A DNA stretch of 31,599 nucleotides from Caryophanales bacterium UBA6768 (GCA_002453315.1 DKGO01000223.1:1-31599), one strand, 5' to 3'; shown: positions 8,124 to 17,461, counted from the stretch's first letter. Numbers and translations: made by a program. The notes: generated from the letters alone by a model not told the origin.

Positions 8124-8697
8124 TATTATTTGGGCTTTGATGGCCATCATCGGTATTTTATATGCAATGGTAAACGATACGATTAGTGAGGTGAACAAGG
8201 CCATATTTGACAGTGCAAATGAAGCTGTCATGATTACGATTGGCTTAATTAGTGTACTTGTGTTTTGGCTTGGAATGATGAGAATTGCCGAGGCAACGAA
8301 AATGCTTTATTATTTTTCTAAACTATGCCGTCCTGTCGTTGAGAAGTTATTTCCTGACATTCCAAAGGATCATCCGGCAATTGGTTATATTTTATCAAAT
8401 ATTACTGCTAATATATTTGGATTAGGAAATGCAGCAACACCGATGGGCATAAAAGCAATGAAAGAAATGAAAAAATTACATCATTCTGATGAAGCCTCTC
8501 GGTCGATGATTACTTTTTTGGCGTTAAATACATCGGGATTAACCGTCATTCCAACGACAGTCATTGCGATTCGTATGCAATATGGGGCGGCGTCACCAAC
8601 TGAAATAGTCGGAACGACACTGATTGCAACAATTATTTCAACAACGTCTGCTATCATTTTTGATCGGTATTTTTTTTATAAAGAAAGAAAAAAATGA
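8116..8697 (+). CDS. spmA: Spore maturation protein A
   Basis: SpmA is a mother-cell membrane protein that, with SpmB, is needed for full dehydration of the spore core. The 193-residue sequence is hydrophobic with several membrane segments and carries the nucleoside-recognition (gate) domain typical of Spm proteins, with the conserved segment NIFGLGNAATPMGIKAMKEM near residues 97-116. The start lies inside the end of dacB with no strong ribosome-binding site of its own, which points to translational coupling. Length is nearly that of the B. subtilis protein (196). Confidence 0.95.
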   Translation: MINIIWALMAIIGILYAMVNDTISEVNKAIFDSANEAVMITIGLISVLVFWLGMMRIAEATKMLYYFSKLCRPVVEKLFPDIPKDHPAIGYILSNITANIFGLGNAATPMGIKAMKEMKKLHHSDEASRSMITFLALNTSGLTVIPTTVIAIRMQYGAASPTEIVGTTLIATIISTTSAIIFDRYFFYKERKK

Positions 8698-8709
8698 GGG
8701 GAATATAGA

Positions 8710-9240
8710 ATGGGTATCATCACAGCGTTTAGTATATGGGCGATACCAAGTTTCATATTATTTATTTTAGTTATTGCCACGATTAAAAAAGTTCCTGCTT
8801 ATGAACTGTTCGTTGAAGGTGGTAAAGAAGGGATTCAATTGGCAATATCGTTATTGCCATTTTTATTAGGCATGCTAGTGGCCATTACTATATTAAGAAG
8901 TTCTGGGGCATTAAATGCCTTTATTCATTTGTTAACCCCCTTACTATTTAAAATCGGTGTTCCCCCTGAAATTATTCCTCTAGCACTGATTCGGCCCATT
9001 TCAGGTACTGCCGCCTTAAGTATGACGGCAGAATTAACGAAAATATATGGGGCAGACTCCTTCATTGGTCGTTTAGCCGCAACAATGCAAGGTAGTACAG
9101 ATACGACATTATATATTTTGACGATTTATTTTGGTGCAATCGGTGTTTCAAAAATTAAATACGGGTTGAAAGTAGGGTTATTGTCAGATTTAGTAGGTAT
9201 CATTGCCTCAATTATTATTGTGAAAATTGTTTTTGGTTGA
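8710..9240 (+). CDS. spmB: Spore maturation protein B
   Basis: SpmB is the partner of SpmA in core dehydration. The 176-residue protein is a multi-pass membrane protein with the gate domain; conserved parts include the LPFLLGMLVAITILRSSGA helix and the RPISGTAALSMTAEL and MQGSTDTTLYILTIYFG segments. GAGGGG upstream provides the ribosome-binding site. It is the last gene of the dacB-spmA-spmB operon; no strong terminator was found directly after it. Confidence 0.95.
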   Translation: MGIITAFSIWAIPSFILFILVIATIKKVPAYELFVEGGKEGIQLAISLLPFLLGMLVAITILRSSGALNAFIHLLTPLLFKIGVPPEIIPLALIRPISGTAALSMTAELTKIYGADSFIGRLAATMQGSTDTTLYILTIYFGAIGVSKIKYGLKVGLLSDLVGIIASIIIVKIVFG

Positions 9241-9344
9241 ATAAATTACTAAATCCTTTGAATATTTAATGTTTTTATTTTTTATAATACAAGGCTCTCA
9301 TTTTGGATAAAAATGGGCTGTTGTAGTAACACTTGGTTATCATT

Positions 9345-9455
9345 CATTACTAATACATGTAAAAATTGTGATAATGGTAATGGAAAATTACTTTCCATTA
9401 CTATCTGATGTAAAAATTATAATAATGGTAATGTAAAACTATTATTCATCATTAC
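9345..9455. repeat. Two degenerate tandem copies of about 51-54 bp
   Basis: Copies begin CATTACT at 9345 and 9396, with a third partial start at 9450. Both contain ATGTAAAAATT followed by ATAATGGTAATG. The spmB-rluB gap (9241-9710) holds no credible gene; apart from this repeat and the promoter and hairpin listed next, nothing was recognised. Confidence 0.7.
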
Positions 9456-9502
9456 AGCCTAAGCGAAAAACTTTGTCATCCTGTAACGACTGTTTAATAA
9501 TT

Positions 9503-9531
9503 TTTATAACTTTAACAAAAATCTGTATAAT
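9503..9531 (+). promoter_or_regulatory. Possible sigma-A promoter in the spmB-rluB gap
   Basis: TTTATA (9503-9508) and a perfect TATAAT (9526-9531) are 17 bases apart. Transcription would begin near 9538 and meet the hairpin at 9591 or continue to rluB. Confidence 0.45.
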
Positions 9532-9590
9532 CGGATATTTTATTCAATAATGTATCATTTTTAGAGAGAAAATGGTAAATTATAGATTAG

Positions 9591-9616
9591 ACCACCTTTA
9601 CGGTGGTTATTATTAT
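9591..9616 (+). terminator. Weak terminator or attenuator before rluB
   Basis: ACCACC and GGTGGT form a 6-bp stem with a 5-base loop, followed by TATTATTATTT. It is short, so termination may be partial. Confidence 0.4.
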
Positions 9617-9710
9617 TTCAATACACATACGTTCAAATTCCGTATTGTTTTGTCTGACTATTATATATGATATTATTTAATTGGAAATAAATTAAGTATA
9701 GGTGATAAAT

Positions 9711-10448
9711 ATGACTTTGGAAAGACTACAAAAAGTGATTGCAAAGAGTGGACTTACATCAAGGCGAAAAGCTGAACGGTTAATTGAAGAAGGTCGTGTA
9801 AAAGTAAATCATCAAGTAGTGACGACCTTAGGCACTAAGGTATCTCCAACTGATAAAATTGAAGTTGATGAAATTCCGATACATAAGGAGAAAAAAGTTT
9901 ACTTCGTTCTCCATAAACCACGGGGATATATTTCCTCCGTAAAAGACGAAAAAGATCGTGAAACAGTCATTGATTTATTACCTGAAGTGGAAGAGAGGAT
10001 TTTTCCGATTGGTCGATTAGATTATACATCTTCTGGAATTTTATTATTAACGAATGATGGGGAATTTGCCCATTTACTTATGCATCCAAAACATGAAATT
10101 GAAAAGGTGTATATTGTTAAGGTAAAGGGTATACCAAGTAAAGATCTATTAACAAGTCTCATTAAAGGGGTTAAAGATGAAGGAGAATTGCTATCAATAA
10201 ATTCATTTCGAATTATTTCATCCGATAAAAAAAAGCAGTCGATGGTTGTAGAGTTTCGATTACATGAGGGGAAAAATCGCCATTTACGAAGAATGATGGA
10301 ACATATCGGCTATCCAATTCTTAAGTTAAGGCGAGAAAAATTTGGTCATATTCAATTAGGAAAATTACAGCCAGGACAATACCGTCCATTAACACGAAAC
10401 GAAATTCATCAATTAAAACAACAAGCGATGGAAAATGTTAAAGAATAG
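9711..10448 (+). CDS. rluB: Ribosomal large subunit pseudouridine synthase B
   Basis: RluB isomerises a uridine in helix 89 of 23S rRNA to pseudouridine. The 245-residue protein has an N-terminal S4 RNA-binding domain (MTLERLQKVIAKSG onward, about 1-60) and the RsuA/RluB catalytic domain with the motif GRLDYTSSGILLLTNDGE, whose aspartate is the catalytic residue, and the C-terminal KNRHLRRMMEHIGYP segment. The in-frame GTG 9702 lies within the AGGTGA ribosome-binding site of ATG 9711, so the ATG is chosen. As in B. subtilis it sits between spmB and resA. Confidence 0.94.
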   Translation: MTLERLQKVIAKSGLTSRRKAERLIEEGRVKVNHQVVTTLGTKVSPTDKIEVDEIPIHKEKKVYFVLHKPRGYISSVKDEKDRETVIDLLPEVEERIFPIGRLDYTSSGILLLTNDGEFAHLLMHPKHEIEKVYIVKVKGIPSKDLLTSLIKGVKDEGELLSINSFRIISSDKKKQSMVVEFRLHEGKNRHLRRMMEHIGYPILKLRREKFGHIQLGKLQPGQYRPLTRNEIHQLKQQAMENVKE

Positions 10449-10453
10449 TCAAA

Positions 10454-10480
10454 TTTACAAGCGTTGTTTCATGGTACAAT
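10454..10480 (+). promoter_or_regulatory. Possible promoter of resABC
   Basis: TTTACA (10454-10459) and TACAAT (10475-10480) with an upstream TGG (extended -10) lie in the 52-base gap before resA. The spacer is 15 bases, shorter than usual, so the match depends on the extended -10. Confidence 0.4.
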
Positions 10481-10500
10481 GGTGAGTGGGATGTGATAAA

Positions 10501-11070
10501 ATGACTGTTGAAGAGCGTAGAAAAAAACAACAACGGAAAAAAAAGAGCCGACATATTTTTCGTACTATTGTATTAGCAGTACTATTGGTAGCAGTTGTGT
10601 TTGCACTTGTTACTAATTTTACGAAAGATAATGAAATATATAAAAGTGGCGATATAGCCCCTAATTTTGCGTTAAAACAAATTAGTAAAAATAATGATAC
10701 TGATATAATTAATCTAGAAAGTTTACGCGGTAAGGGTGTGATGTTAAATTTCTGGGCAACTTATTGTGAGCCTTGTGAAGCGGAAATGCCATTTATGGAG
10801 TCATTATATCCAAAGTACAAAGATGATATTGAAATAGTTGCTGTCAGTTTAGATATGAATGATTTGGTCATTCATCGGTTTATTGATAAATATAATTTAA
10901 CTTTTCCCGTAGTACACGATAAAAAGAGTAAGGTTATGGACCAATATAAAGTCGGCCAACTGCCAAGCACTTTTTTTATTGATCCGGAAGGAAAAATAGT
11001 TAATAAAGTATCTGGGGCATTAACATTAGATCAATTGGAAGGGCATTTTAACGAAATTTTACCGAACTAA
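10501..11070 (+). CDS. resA: Thiol-disulfide oxidoreductase ResA
   Basis: ResA is a membrane-anchored, outward-facing thioredoxin-like protein that reduces the disulfide of apocytochrome c so haem can be attached. The 189-residue protein has a strongly basic N-terminus, one membrane anchor (about 22-38) and a thioredoxin fold with the active site CEPC (Cys89, Cys92) and the conserved glutamate three residues later (Glu95), plus the cis-proline loop GQLPSTFF. A GTG at 10486 is in frame, but ATG 10501 is the family-like start although its ribosome-binding site is weak. resB follows after 38 bases. Confidence 0.94.
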   Translation: MTVEERRKKQQRKKKSRHIFRTIVLAVLLVAVVFALVTNFTKDNEIYKSGDIAPNFALKQISKNNDTDIINLESLRGKGVMLNFWATYCEPCEAEMPFMESLYPKYKDDIEIVAVSLDMNDLVIHRFIDKYNLTFPVVHDKKSKVMDQYKVGQLPSTFFIDPEGKIVNKVSGALTLDQLEGHFNEILPN

Positions 11071-11108
11071 CCTTAGTATCCTTTGTTAATGTTGGAAGGA
11101 ATGATGTC

Positions 11109-12755
11109 ATGATGAATGATTTAAATAAATTAAAGTGTGAATGTGGTCATGTAAATCCGGAAGGGACAGTGCTCTGTGAATCATGTGGTAAGCCCGTAGC
11201 AGGAAATGAACATATTGACGGAAATGATCAAAAAAAATTATTAAATATGCGTTATGATGGTTCTGCTAGGAGATCACAAACATACAATCGTTCGATTGTC
11301 GATAAAACGTGGAATTTTTTCTCATCCGTAAAAAACGGGGTTATACTAATTATTATTGCGTTAGTCGCTTCTGGAATTGGGACAATTTTTCCACAAAAAA
11401 TGTATATTCCGATGGAAGCGGAAAATCGTGATCCAGCGGTATTTTATGAAGATTGGTATGGCTTGCCAGGAAAAATATATTATCAATTAGGCTTCCATGA
11501 ATTGTATAGTTCATGGTGGTATTTAATTTTAATTGCACTTATTGGAATTTCTTTAGTTATTTGTAGTATTGATCGCTTTGTACCACTCTATCGTGCCCTT
11601 AAAATGCAACGTCCTAAGCGTCATGCTATGTTTTTAAGTAGACAACGTTTTTATAGTAAGACAGAAAAGGTGACAGAAGAAGAAAAGCAGCTCGTCTTGA
11701 AGCGTTTAAAAACGTCAAGATATAAAATTCTCGAGGAGAATGGTAATATTTTAGCTGAAAAACATCGGTTTGCAAGATGGGGACCGTATGTCAATCATAT
11801 TGGACTTATTATTATATTATTAGCTGCACTACTTCGTATGACACCACTTTTTTATTTGGATGATTATGTTTGGGTTCGTGAAGGTGAAAATAAAGTTATT
11901 CCTAGTACAAACGGGGAATATTTAATTGAAAACAAGCGTTTTTTACTAGAGTCGTATGATGAAACTGATGAACGATTTCAGGCAGCCTTAGAAAAAACTG
12001 GCGAAGTACATAAAAACTATCAAACAGATGTCGTAATTTATAAAGATACGAGTGGAAAAGCTATCGGGAATAAAGAGGATTTGGAAGTTGTAAAACAGGG
12101 CAGTATTCAAATGAATAAGCCTTTGAAATTTGCTAATTATACTTTATACCAATCAGGTTATCAACAAAACGAATTTTCTGAAATGACGTTTATTTTACAT
12201 GAAACAAATGATAGTGATAAAACCGCTTTAGGAGAATTAACGATAGATTTATATGATCCTAAGTCTGTTTACGAGTTAGATAATGGATTTATCGTTGAAC
12301 TTAAAGAATATTATCCAGAGTACGAGCTAAAAAATGGTGAACCAAGGTCAAAAACTAAATACCCCCGTAATCCTGCGTTTGTGATGTCTGTCTTTCCACC
12401 AGGAGAAACCGAAGGTGAACTGAGTTTTGTTGGGATTGGCAAAAATATTGACCCTACTGAAGAAAATGAGTATAAGCTAGCTATTGCAGATTTTTCTGTA
12501 AAATATGCAAGTGGGTTAACAGTACGCCGTGACTATACATTACCGTTATTTGGTGTAGGGGCAGCTATTTTTATGATTGGTGTCATACAGGGGATGTATT
12601 GGTATCATCGAAGAATTTGGATTAATCCTGAAGGGGAAGGGATTTTACTGGCAGGGCATACAAATAAAAATTGGCATGGTTTAGAACGCGAAATTGAGGC
12701 AATTATTAAAGATACGAATATTAACATGGTAGTTGACCAAGAAGATATAGAATAA
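11109..12755 (+). CDS. resB: Cytochrome c biogenesis protein ResB
   Basis: ResB with ResC forms the system II haem transport and ligation complex for cytochrome c. The 548-residue protein opens with a zinc-ribbon-like cysteine set (Cys10, Cys12, Cys23, Cys26), then has membrane helices near 75-93, 136-157 and 226-245, a large extracytoplasmic domain and a last helix near 478-500 followed by a cytoplasmic tail. This is the Bacillus ResB arrangement, and the length is close to the B. subtilis protein. Two adjacent ATGs (11109, 11112) could start it; GAAGGA lies upstream. Confidence 0.95.
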   Translation: MMNDLNKLKCECGHVNPEGTVLCESCGKPVAGNEHIDGNDQKKLLNMRYDGSARRSQTYNRSIVDKTWNFFSSVKNGVILIIIALVASGIGTIFPQKMYIPMEAENRDPAVFYEDWYGLPGKIYYQLGFHELYSSWWYLILIALIGISLVICSIDRFVPLYRALKMQRPKRHAMFLSRQRFYSKTEKVTEEEKQLVLKRLKTSRYKILEENGNILAEKHRFARWGPYVNHIGLIIILLAALLRMTPLFYLDDYVWVREGENKVIPSTNGEYLIENKRFLLESYDETDERFQAALEKTGEVHKNYQTDVVIYKDTSGKAIGNKEDLEVVKQGSIQMNKPLKFANYTLYQSGYQQNEFSEMTFILHETNDSDKTALGELTIDLYDPKSVYELDNGFIVELKEYYPEYELKNGEPRSKTKYPRNPAFVMSVFPPGETEGELSFVGIGKNIDPTEENEYKLAIADFSVKYASGLTVRRDYTLPLFGVGAAIFMIGVIQGMYWYHRRIWINPEGEGILLAGHTNKNWHGLEREIEAIIKDTNINMVVDQEDIE

Positions 12756-12834
12756 TCCATTGCTTATTGTGTAGTAAAATAATGTGTTTGTTTAGATAAT
12801 CATACGGAAAATTAGCTTTTAAGGAGGGTAAATT

Positions 12835-14022
12835 TTGGGAAATTTATTAACTATTAGTAGTACAGCTTTATATACATCATTTGTCATTTATTTAATTGCT
12901 ACCATTTTCTTTGGTGCAACGATTAGAGATAAAGGGTCAAGTGATCGGGCAGTCAAGGCTAATGCCATTGGCATCACTTTGACAATCATTGGTTTTGTTT
13001 CACAGCTTGTTTATTTTGTCACTCGCTGGATTGCTAGTGGACATGCACCAGTCAGTAATATGTTTGAGTTTGTTACCTTTTTAGGGATGAGTATCGTTCT
13101 AGCATTTATTATATTATATTTTATGTATCGTTTAAGTGTTTTAGGGTTATTTGCTTTACCTATCGCACTTATTGTCATTGCTTATGCAAGTATGTTTCCA
13201 ACTGAAATTGCACCGTTAGTACCATCATTACAAAGTCATTGGTTATATATTCATGTAACAACTGTATCATTATCACAAGGAATTTTGGGTGTCAGTTTTG
13301 TCGTTGGGTTAATTTATTTAATTAAAGCGATTGATCAATCGAAAAGAAATAAAAAGAACTTTTGGTTGGAATTAATTTTATTTTCGCTCGTTGTATTTAT
13401 TGGATTTGTCATCGTTTCATCGACATTTAAAGGAATCGGTTATGAGGCAACATTTGAGGTTCCATCAGGTGAAAGGGTTGTTGAAATGACGTATTATATG
13501 CCACCAATTAGTGGGCCAACTGGTGGTGAATTAATAACAGAAGGAATGTCACCGTTATTTGATACTCCTACCTGGATGCAAGGGAGAGATGCTCCTGTTA
13601 AATTTAATACTGTCATTTGGTCATTTATGATAGGATTTATTTTATATGGAATAATACGTCTTATTATTCGTAAACGTATCGGTGCCCAACTGCAACCACT
13701 ATTAAAAAATAGTAATTTAAAATTGTTAGATGAAATTACGTACCGTTCGATTGCGATAGGATTTCCATTGTTTACTTTAGGAGGGTTAATTTTTGCATCA
13801 ATTTGGGCACAAATTGCTTGGGATCGTTTCTGGGGTTGGGATCCAAAAGAAGTATGGGCACTTGTCACATGGTTCTTCTATGCCGCATTTTTACACTTGC
13901 GACTATCTAAAGGATGGCAAGGAGAAAAATCCGCATGGTTGGCTGTAGTTGGTTTTGCGATTATTATGTTTAACATTATTGTTGTAAATCTAGTTCTTGC
14001 TGGGCTACACTCATACGCATAA
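12835..14022 (+). CDS. resC: Cytochrome c biogenesis protein ResC (CcsA type)
   Basis: ResC is the CcsA/CcmF-related partner of ResB, a multi-pass membrane protein that presents haem for attachment to cytochrome c. The 395-residue sequence has about eight membrane segments and the tryptophan-rich WWD motif in [18 protein letters not shown] near residues 330-350, flanked by conserved histidines. The start is TTG at 12835: an AAGGAGGG site lies six bases before it and no ATG or GTG fits nearby. A perfect terminator follows within 10 bases, so resABC ends here. Confidence 0.95.
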   Translation: MGNLLTISSTALYTSFVIYLIATIFFGATIRDKGSSDRAVKANAIGITLTIIGFVSQLVYFVTRWIASGHAPVSNMFEFVTFLGMSIVLAFIILYFMYRLSVLGLFALPIALIVIAYASMFPTEIAPLVPSLQSHWLYIHVTTVSLSQGILGVSFVVGLIYLIKAIDQSKRNKKNFWLELILFSLVVFIGFVIVSSTFKGIGYEATFEVPSGERVVEMTYYMPPISGPTGGELITEGMSPLFDTPTWMQGRDAPVKFNTVIWSFMIGFILYGIIRLIIRKRIGAQLQPLLKNSNLKLLDEITYRSIAIGFPLFTLGGLIFASIWAQIAWDRFWGWDPKEVWALVTWFFYAAFLHLRLSKGWQGEKSAWLAVVGFAIIMFNIIVVNLVLAGLHSYA

Positions 14023-14031
14023 ATATTAAAG

Positions 14032-14062
14032 GATTAACTGATGCTAATCAGTTAATCTTTTT
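14032..14062 (+). terminator. Rho-independent terminator after resC
   Basis: An 11-bp perfect stem (GATTAACTGAT with ATCAGTTAATC) around a 4-base loop is followed by TTTTTAT. It separates resABC from resDE. Confidence 0.9.
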
Positions 14063-14093
14063 ATATAAAAATCGAAATGAACACACATATTCT

Positions 14094-14122
14094 TATACAT
14101 TTAATCAATGTTTTACTATACT
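14094..14122 (+). promoter_or_regulatory. Likely sigma-A promoter of resDE
   Basis: TATACA (14094-14099) and TATACT (14117-14122) are 17 bases apart, between the resC terminator and the resD ribosome-binding site. Confidence 0.5.
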
Positions 14123-14154
14123 ATTGTTATGATGTGATTGTAGGAGGGGTCTTG

Positions 14155-14865
14155 ATGGATGAGAAAAAAAAGATCTTAGTCGTCGATGATGAGGAGAGAA
14201 TTCGTCGCTTGATCCAAATGTATTTAGAACGGGAAGAGTTTGAGGTAGAAGAAGCCGAAAATGGTCAACAAGCTCTAAAAAAGGCTTTGGAAAATGATTA
14301 TGATGCGATTTTGTTAGATATTATGATGCCTGAAATGGATGGAATTGAAGTATGTACAGAATTACGTAAAGAAAAAACGACCCCTGTCATTATGTTGACA
14401 GCGAAAGGGGAAGAGTCAAATCGTGTTCAAGGATTTGAAGTAGGTGCCGATGATTATATTGTGAAACCATTTTCTCCTAGAGAAGTTGTTTTAAGAATTA
14501 AAGCTGTTTTACGTCGATCGGGTTCAGCAACATCAAAAGAAGGGGCAAATACAAATCAATTAATTGTTTTCCCTCATTTAACGATTGATCTTGATGCATA
14601 TCGTGTAACTTCGGGTGACGCGGAAATTACGTTAACACCGAAAGAATTTGAATTACTTGTATTTTTGGCTGAATCACCTGATAAAGTTTTTAAACGAGAA
14701 GATTTATTAAAGGAAGTTTGGCAATATGAGTTTTTTGGTGATTTAAGAACAGTCGACACACATATAAAACGACTACGTGAAAAGTTGGCTTCCGTTTCGA
14801 AAGAAGCTGCTGAAATGATTGTTACTGTTTGGGGAATTGGTTACAAATTAGAGGAAGTTGATTAA
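14155..14865 (+). CDS. resD: Response regulator ResD
   Basis: ResD is the OmpR/PhoB-type regulator of aerobic and anaerobic respiration genes in Bacillaceae. The 236-residue protein has a receiver domain (1-120) with acidic pocket Asp11-Asp12, phosphoacceptor Asp55 in LLDIMMPEMDG, Thr82 and Lys104, and a C-terminal winged-helix DNA-binding domain (about 135-236; LTPKEFELLVFLAES, TVWGIGYKLE). The frame is open from an ATG at 14077, but ATG 14155 is chosen because AGGAGGGG lies five bases before it and it gives the usual length. The resE start is two bases after its stop codon. Confidence 0.96.
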   Translation: MDEKKKILVVDDEERIRRLIQMYLEREEFEVEEAENGQQALKKALENDYDAILLDIMMPEMDGIEVCTELRKEKTTPVIMLTAKGEESNRVQGFEVGADDYIVKPFSPREVVLRIKAVLRRSGSATSKEGANTNQLIVFPHLTIDLDAYRVTSGDAEITLTPKEFELLVFLAESPDKVFKREDLLKEVWQYEFFGDLRTVDTHIKRLREKLASVSKEAAEMIVTVWGIGYKLEEVD

Positions 14866-14867
14866 TA

Positions 14868-16628
14868 ATGTTTTGGAAAAGTGTTGTCGGAAAACTAGCA
14901 ATAACGATCTTATTGCTAGTTTCTTTCGTATTATTTATACTTACTATTTTATTGTTGGAGTTTTTTGAAGATTTTCATGTTCAAGAAGCCGAAAATAAAA
15001 TGGTCCAGTCTGCGACTAAAATTGGCGTATTAATTGAAGAATATAATGAAAATTCTTTAATGATGGAAATGGTAGAACATGTAAAAGATCCTACAAGTAA
15101 AGTAATTGTTTATCTAGAAGATGGCTCGGTTTTACCATCACAAACTACAAATGGACTTTTAAGAAATATTAATCAAATAACACCCGATCACCATGCACGG
15201 TTAGAACAAGTGATTACTAAAAAAAATACTTTTAATGAAGTGTTGAAATTAAAAAATGAAGAAATAGAAGTCATGGTAATCGGTCTGCCAATAGCTAGTG
15301 AAATGGGCGGTATTTTTATTTATCAAACGTTAGATGTCATTCAGGAAACGAAAGCGGAAACGACTAAAATTATTTTTGTTGCTGCTGCGATTGCTATTAT
15401 TTTAACGACGTTCTTTGCATTTTTCTTATCAACGAGAATTACATCACCCTTAATACAAATGCGAGAGGCAGCAATAGGTATTGCAAAAGGTGAATTTGAT
15501 AAGGAAGTTCCAATTGTATCTAGGGATGAAATTGGAGAGTTAGGTGCTGCATTCAACTATATGGGCAAGCAACTTCATTTTCATATGAATGCGTTAGAAC
15601 AAGAAAAGGAACAATTGAAAGGTATCATGGATTCCATGGCAGATGGTGTCATTACACTTAATAGAAAAGGTGAAATTATAATTTTTAATCCGCCAGCGGA
15701 AACATTTTTACAAGATTATTATTTTGATAAGGATCTTGAATTCCATGAGGAAAATATTCAATTACCTGATGATATGATGATGTTGTTAGACAAAATTATT
15801 AAAGACGAAAATGAAGTGATTCATGAAATGGATGTCCAAGGTAGAAATTGCGTCATGATTATGACACCATTATATGATAATTCAAAAATTCGTGGTGCCG
15901 TAGCTGTGATTCGTGATATGACGGATGAAAGGCAATTAGATAAATTACGGAAAGATTTTATCGCTAATGTTTCTCACGAATTACGGACACCAATTGCTCT
16001 AATGCAAGGTTATTCAGAGGCTATTGTGGATGATATTGCTAGTTCGAAAGAAGAAATTAATGAATTAGCAAAAATTATTTTAGATGAGTCACTGAGAATG
16101 GGGCGATTAGTTAATGAGTTATTAGATATTGGTAGGATGGAAGCAGGACATATTGAATTACATTATGTTGATATGGATATTGATTTATTTATTGACAAAG
16201 TTAATAAAAAATTTCAAGGTGTGGCAGCGGAAAAGGAAATTTCTTTAAAGGTATCTAAGCAAATTGAACAGAAAACAATGTATGTTGATGTGGATCGAAT
16301 TGAGCAAGTTTTCACAAATTTAATTGATAATGCAATGAATCATACGCCCCGTGGAGGTACTATTGAAATTATTATTCATTCAACGAGTGAATTTATTCAA
16401 GTCGATGTTGTTGATAATGGAACTGGAATTGATGAAGAAGATTTGCCTGCAATTTTTGAACGATTTTATAAAGCAGATAAATCAAGGAGTATACAAACAA
16501 ATAAAAAACGCGGAACTGGGTTAGGCTTAGCAATTACAAAACACATTGTAACAGCTCATCAAGGCACGATATCAGTTAAAAGTAAACGAGGAGTTGGAAC
16601 AAGATTTACCTTTAAAATTCCACAATAA
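14868..16628 (+). CDS. resE: Sensor histidine kinase ResE
   Basis: ResE is the membrane kinase that phosphorylates and dephosphorylates ResD in response to the respiratory state. The 586-residue protein has two membrane segments (about 8-31 and 168-188) enclosing an extracytoplasmic domain, a HAMP domain (about 189-241), a PAS domain (about 250-355), the HisKA domain with phosphoacceptor His370 in NVSHELRTP, and a HATPase domain with NLIDNAMNH, DNGTGI and GTGLGLAIT boxes. Length matches the B. subtilis protein (589). GAGGA inside the end of resD serves as ribosome-binding site. Confidence 0.96.
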   Translation: MFWKSVVGKLAITILLLVSFVLFILTILLLEFFEDFHVQEAENKMVQSATKIGVLIEEYNENSLMMEMVEHVKDPTSKVIVYLEDGSVLPSQTTNGLLRNINQITPDHHARLEQVITKKNTFNEVLKLKNEEIEVMVIGLPIASEMGGIFIYQTLDVIQETKAETTKIIFVAAAIAIILTTFFAFFLSTRITSPLIQMREAAIGIAKGEFDKEVPIVSRDEIGELGAAFNYMGKQLHFHMNALEQEKEQLKGIMDSMADGVITLNRKGEIIIFNPPAETFLQDYYFDKDLEFHEENIQLPDDMMMLLDKIIKDENEVIHEMDVQGRNCVMIMTPLYDNSKIRGAVAVIRDMTDERQLDKLRKDFIANVSHELRTPIALMQGYSEAIVDDIASSKEEINELAKIILDESLRMGRLVNELLDIGRMEAGHIELHYVDMDIDLFIDKVNKKFQGVAAEKEISLKVSKQIEQKTMYVDVDRIEQVFTNLIDNAMNHTPRGGTIEIIIHSTSEFIQVDVVDNGTGIDEEDLPAIFERFYKADKSRSIQTNKKRGTGLGLAITKHIVTAHQGTISVKSKRGVGTRFTFKIPQ

Positions 16629-16651
16629 GGTACAGTGAAATTTATGAAAAA

Positions 16652-16680
16652 CTGACAAATTATTTTTCGTATGATATAAT
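16652..16680 (+). promoter_or_regulatory. Sigma-A promoter of the B12-riboswitch operon
   Basis: CTGACA (16652-16657) and a perfect TATAAT (16675-16680) are exactly 17 bases apart and lie just upstream of the riboswitch aptamer. This is the best promoter match in the window. Confidence 0.75.
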
Positions 16681-16724
16681 TTATTTGGTTAAGTTACAAA
16701 TGAAAAATTGAATAAATTAAAAAT

Positions 16725-16884
16725 AAGGTGTGTATACGAAATGTATACTTAAATGGGAATCCAGTGTAAGTCTGGGACTGTCCTCGCATCTGTAAGTAAT
16801 GACGAAATAGACAATAACCACTGTACAATGATTGTATGGGAAGGTGTCTAAAGTAGAATGACATTACAAGTCAGAAGACCTGCT
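16725..16884 (+). promoter_or_regulatory. Cobalamin (B12) riboswitch aptamer
   Basis: The aptamer has the conserved cobalamin-riboswitch blocks in order: GGGAATCCAGTGTAAGTCTG (P5-P6 region), GGACTGTCCTCGCATCTGTAA, the CCACTG block, GGGAAGGTGTC, and the B12 box AAGTCAGAAGACCTGC (16868-16883). AGGT near 16726 can pair with ACCT in the B12 box to close P1. It binds adenosylcobalamin or a related corrinoid and is expected to turn the downstream genes off when the vitamin is plentiful. The expression platform is the terminator at 16960. Confidence 0.93.
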
Positions 16885-16959
16885 TTATTTTTATAACTTC
16901 AATGCTTCGGGGATTTGAGCGATTGAAATGAAGAGTAATTTTGTAATTTCAATACGTTT

Positions 16960-16990
16960 AAGCAAACCGTTCATGAGTTTGCTTTTTTTT
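16960..16990 (+). terminator. Riboswitch-controlled terminator
   Basis: AAGCAAAC (16960-16967) pairs with GTTTGCTT (16977-16984), followed by a run of T. It lies about 75 bases after the B12 box and 38 bases before the first gene, the expected place for transcription attenuation. Confidence 0.8.
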
Positions 16991-17028
16991 GTTTGTATTT
17001 TAAAGTTGAATGGAGGGGAATGGTTAAG

Positions 17029-17457
17029 ATGAAGCGTTTATTGACAATATTGCTTGCACTAATTTTATCAGTGGGAGTCATCACCGGCTGTGGAGCGTCC
17101 AATGAAAATCAGTCATCAAATAATGCTCCAGAGGTAAATAATGTAGAGGAAAACAACAATGAAGTCAATGAGGAAGTTATTCATGTTACAATTTCGAAGG
17201 ATGAAGAGGCAGAAGTACTGACTGAAAAAGATATCGAAGTGAAAGAAGGAGACATTTTAATGGATGTTTTAAAAGAACACTTTGATATCGAAGAAGAGGG
17301 TGGATTTATTACAGGGATTGATGGTGTCAGTCCTAAGGAGGATGAACAATTATTTTGGGCACTATTTATTAACGGTGAATTGGCCGATGTAGGAGCAGCC
17401 GACCTTGAATTGACACCTGGTGATCAAGTATTGTTAGACTTACAAGGTTGGGAGTAA
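17029..17457 (+). CDS. DUF4430 (transcobalamin-like C-terminal domain) lipoprotein
   Basis: This is a 142-residue predicted lipoprotein: basic start, hydrophobic core and lipobox VITGC with Cys21, then an Asn/Glu-rich linker (about 22-52) and a C-terminal DUF4430 domain (about 53-142; LMDVLKEHFDI, FWALFINGELADVGAADLEL, GDQVLLDLQGWE). This domain resembles the C-terminal half of transcobalamin and intrinsic factor. Placed behind a B12 riboswitch and four bases before an ECF S component, it is inferred to capture a corrinoid at the cell surface and pass it on. GGAGGGG (17012-17018) favours ATG 17029; ATG 17020 is possible but too close. Confidence 0.85.
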   Translation: MKRLLTILLALILSVGVITGCGASNENQSSNNAPEVNNVEENNNEVNEEVIHVTISKDEEAEVLTEKDIEVKEGDILMDVLKEHFDIEEEGGFITGIDGVSPKEDEQLFWALFINGELADVGAADLELTPGDQVLLDLQGWE

Positions 17458-17461
17458 AAAA

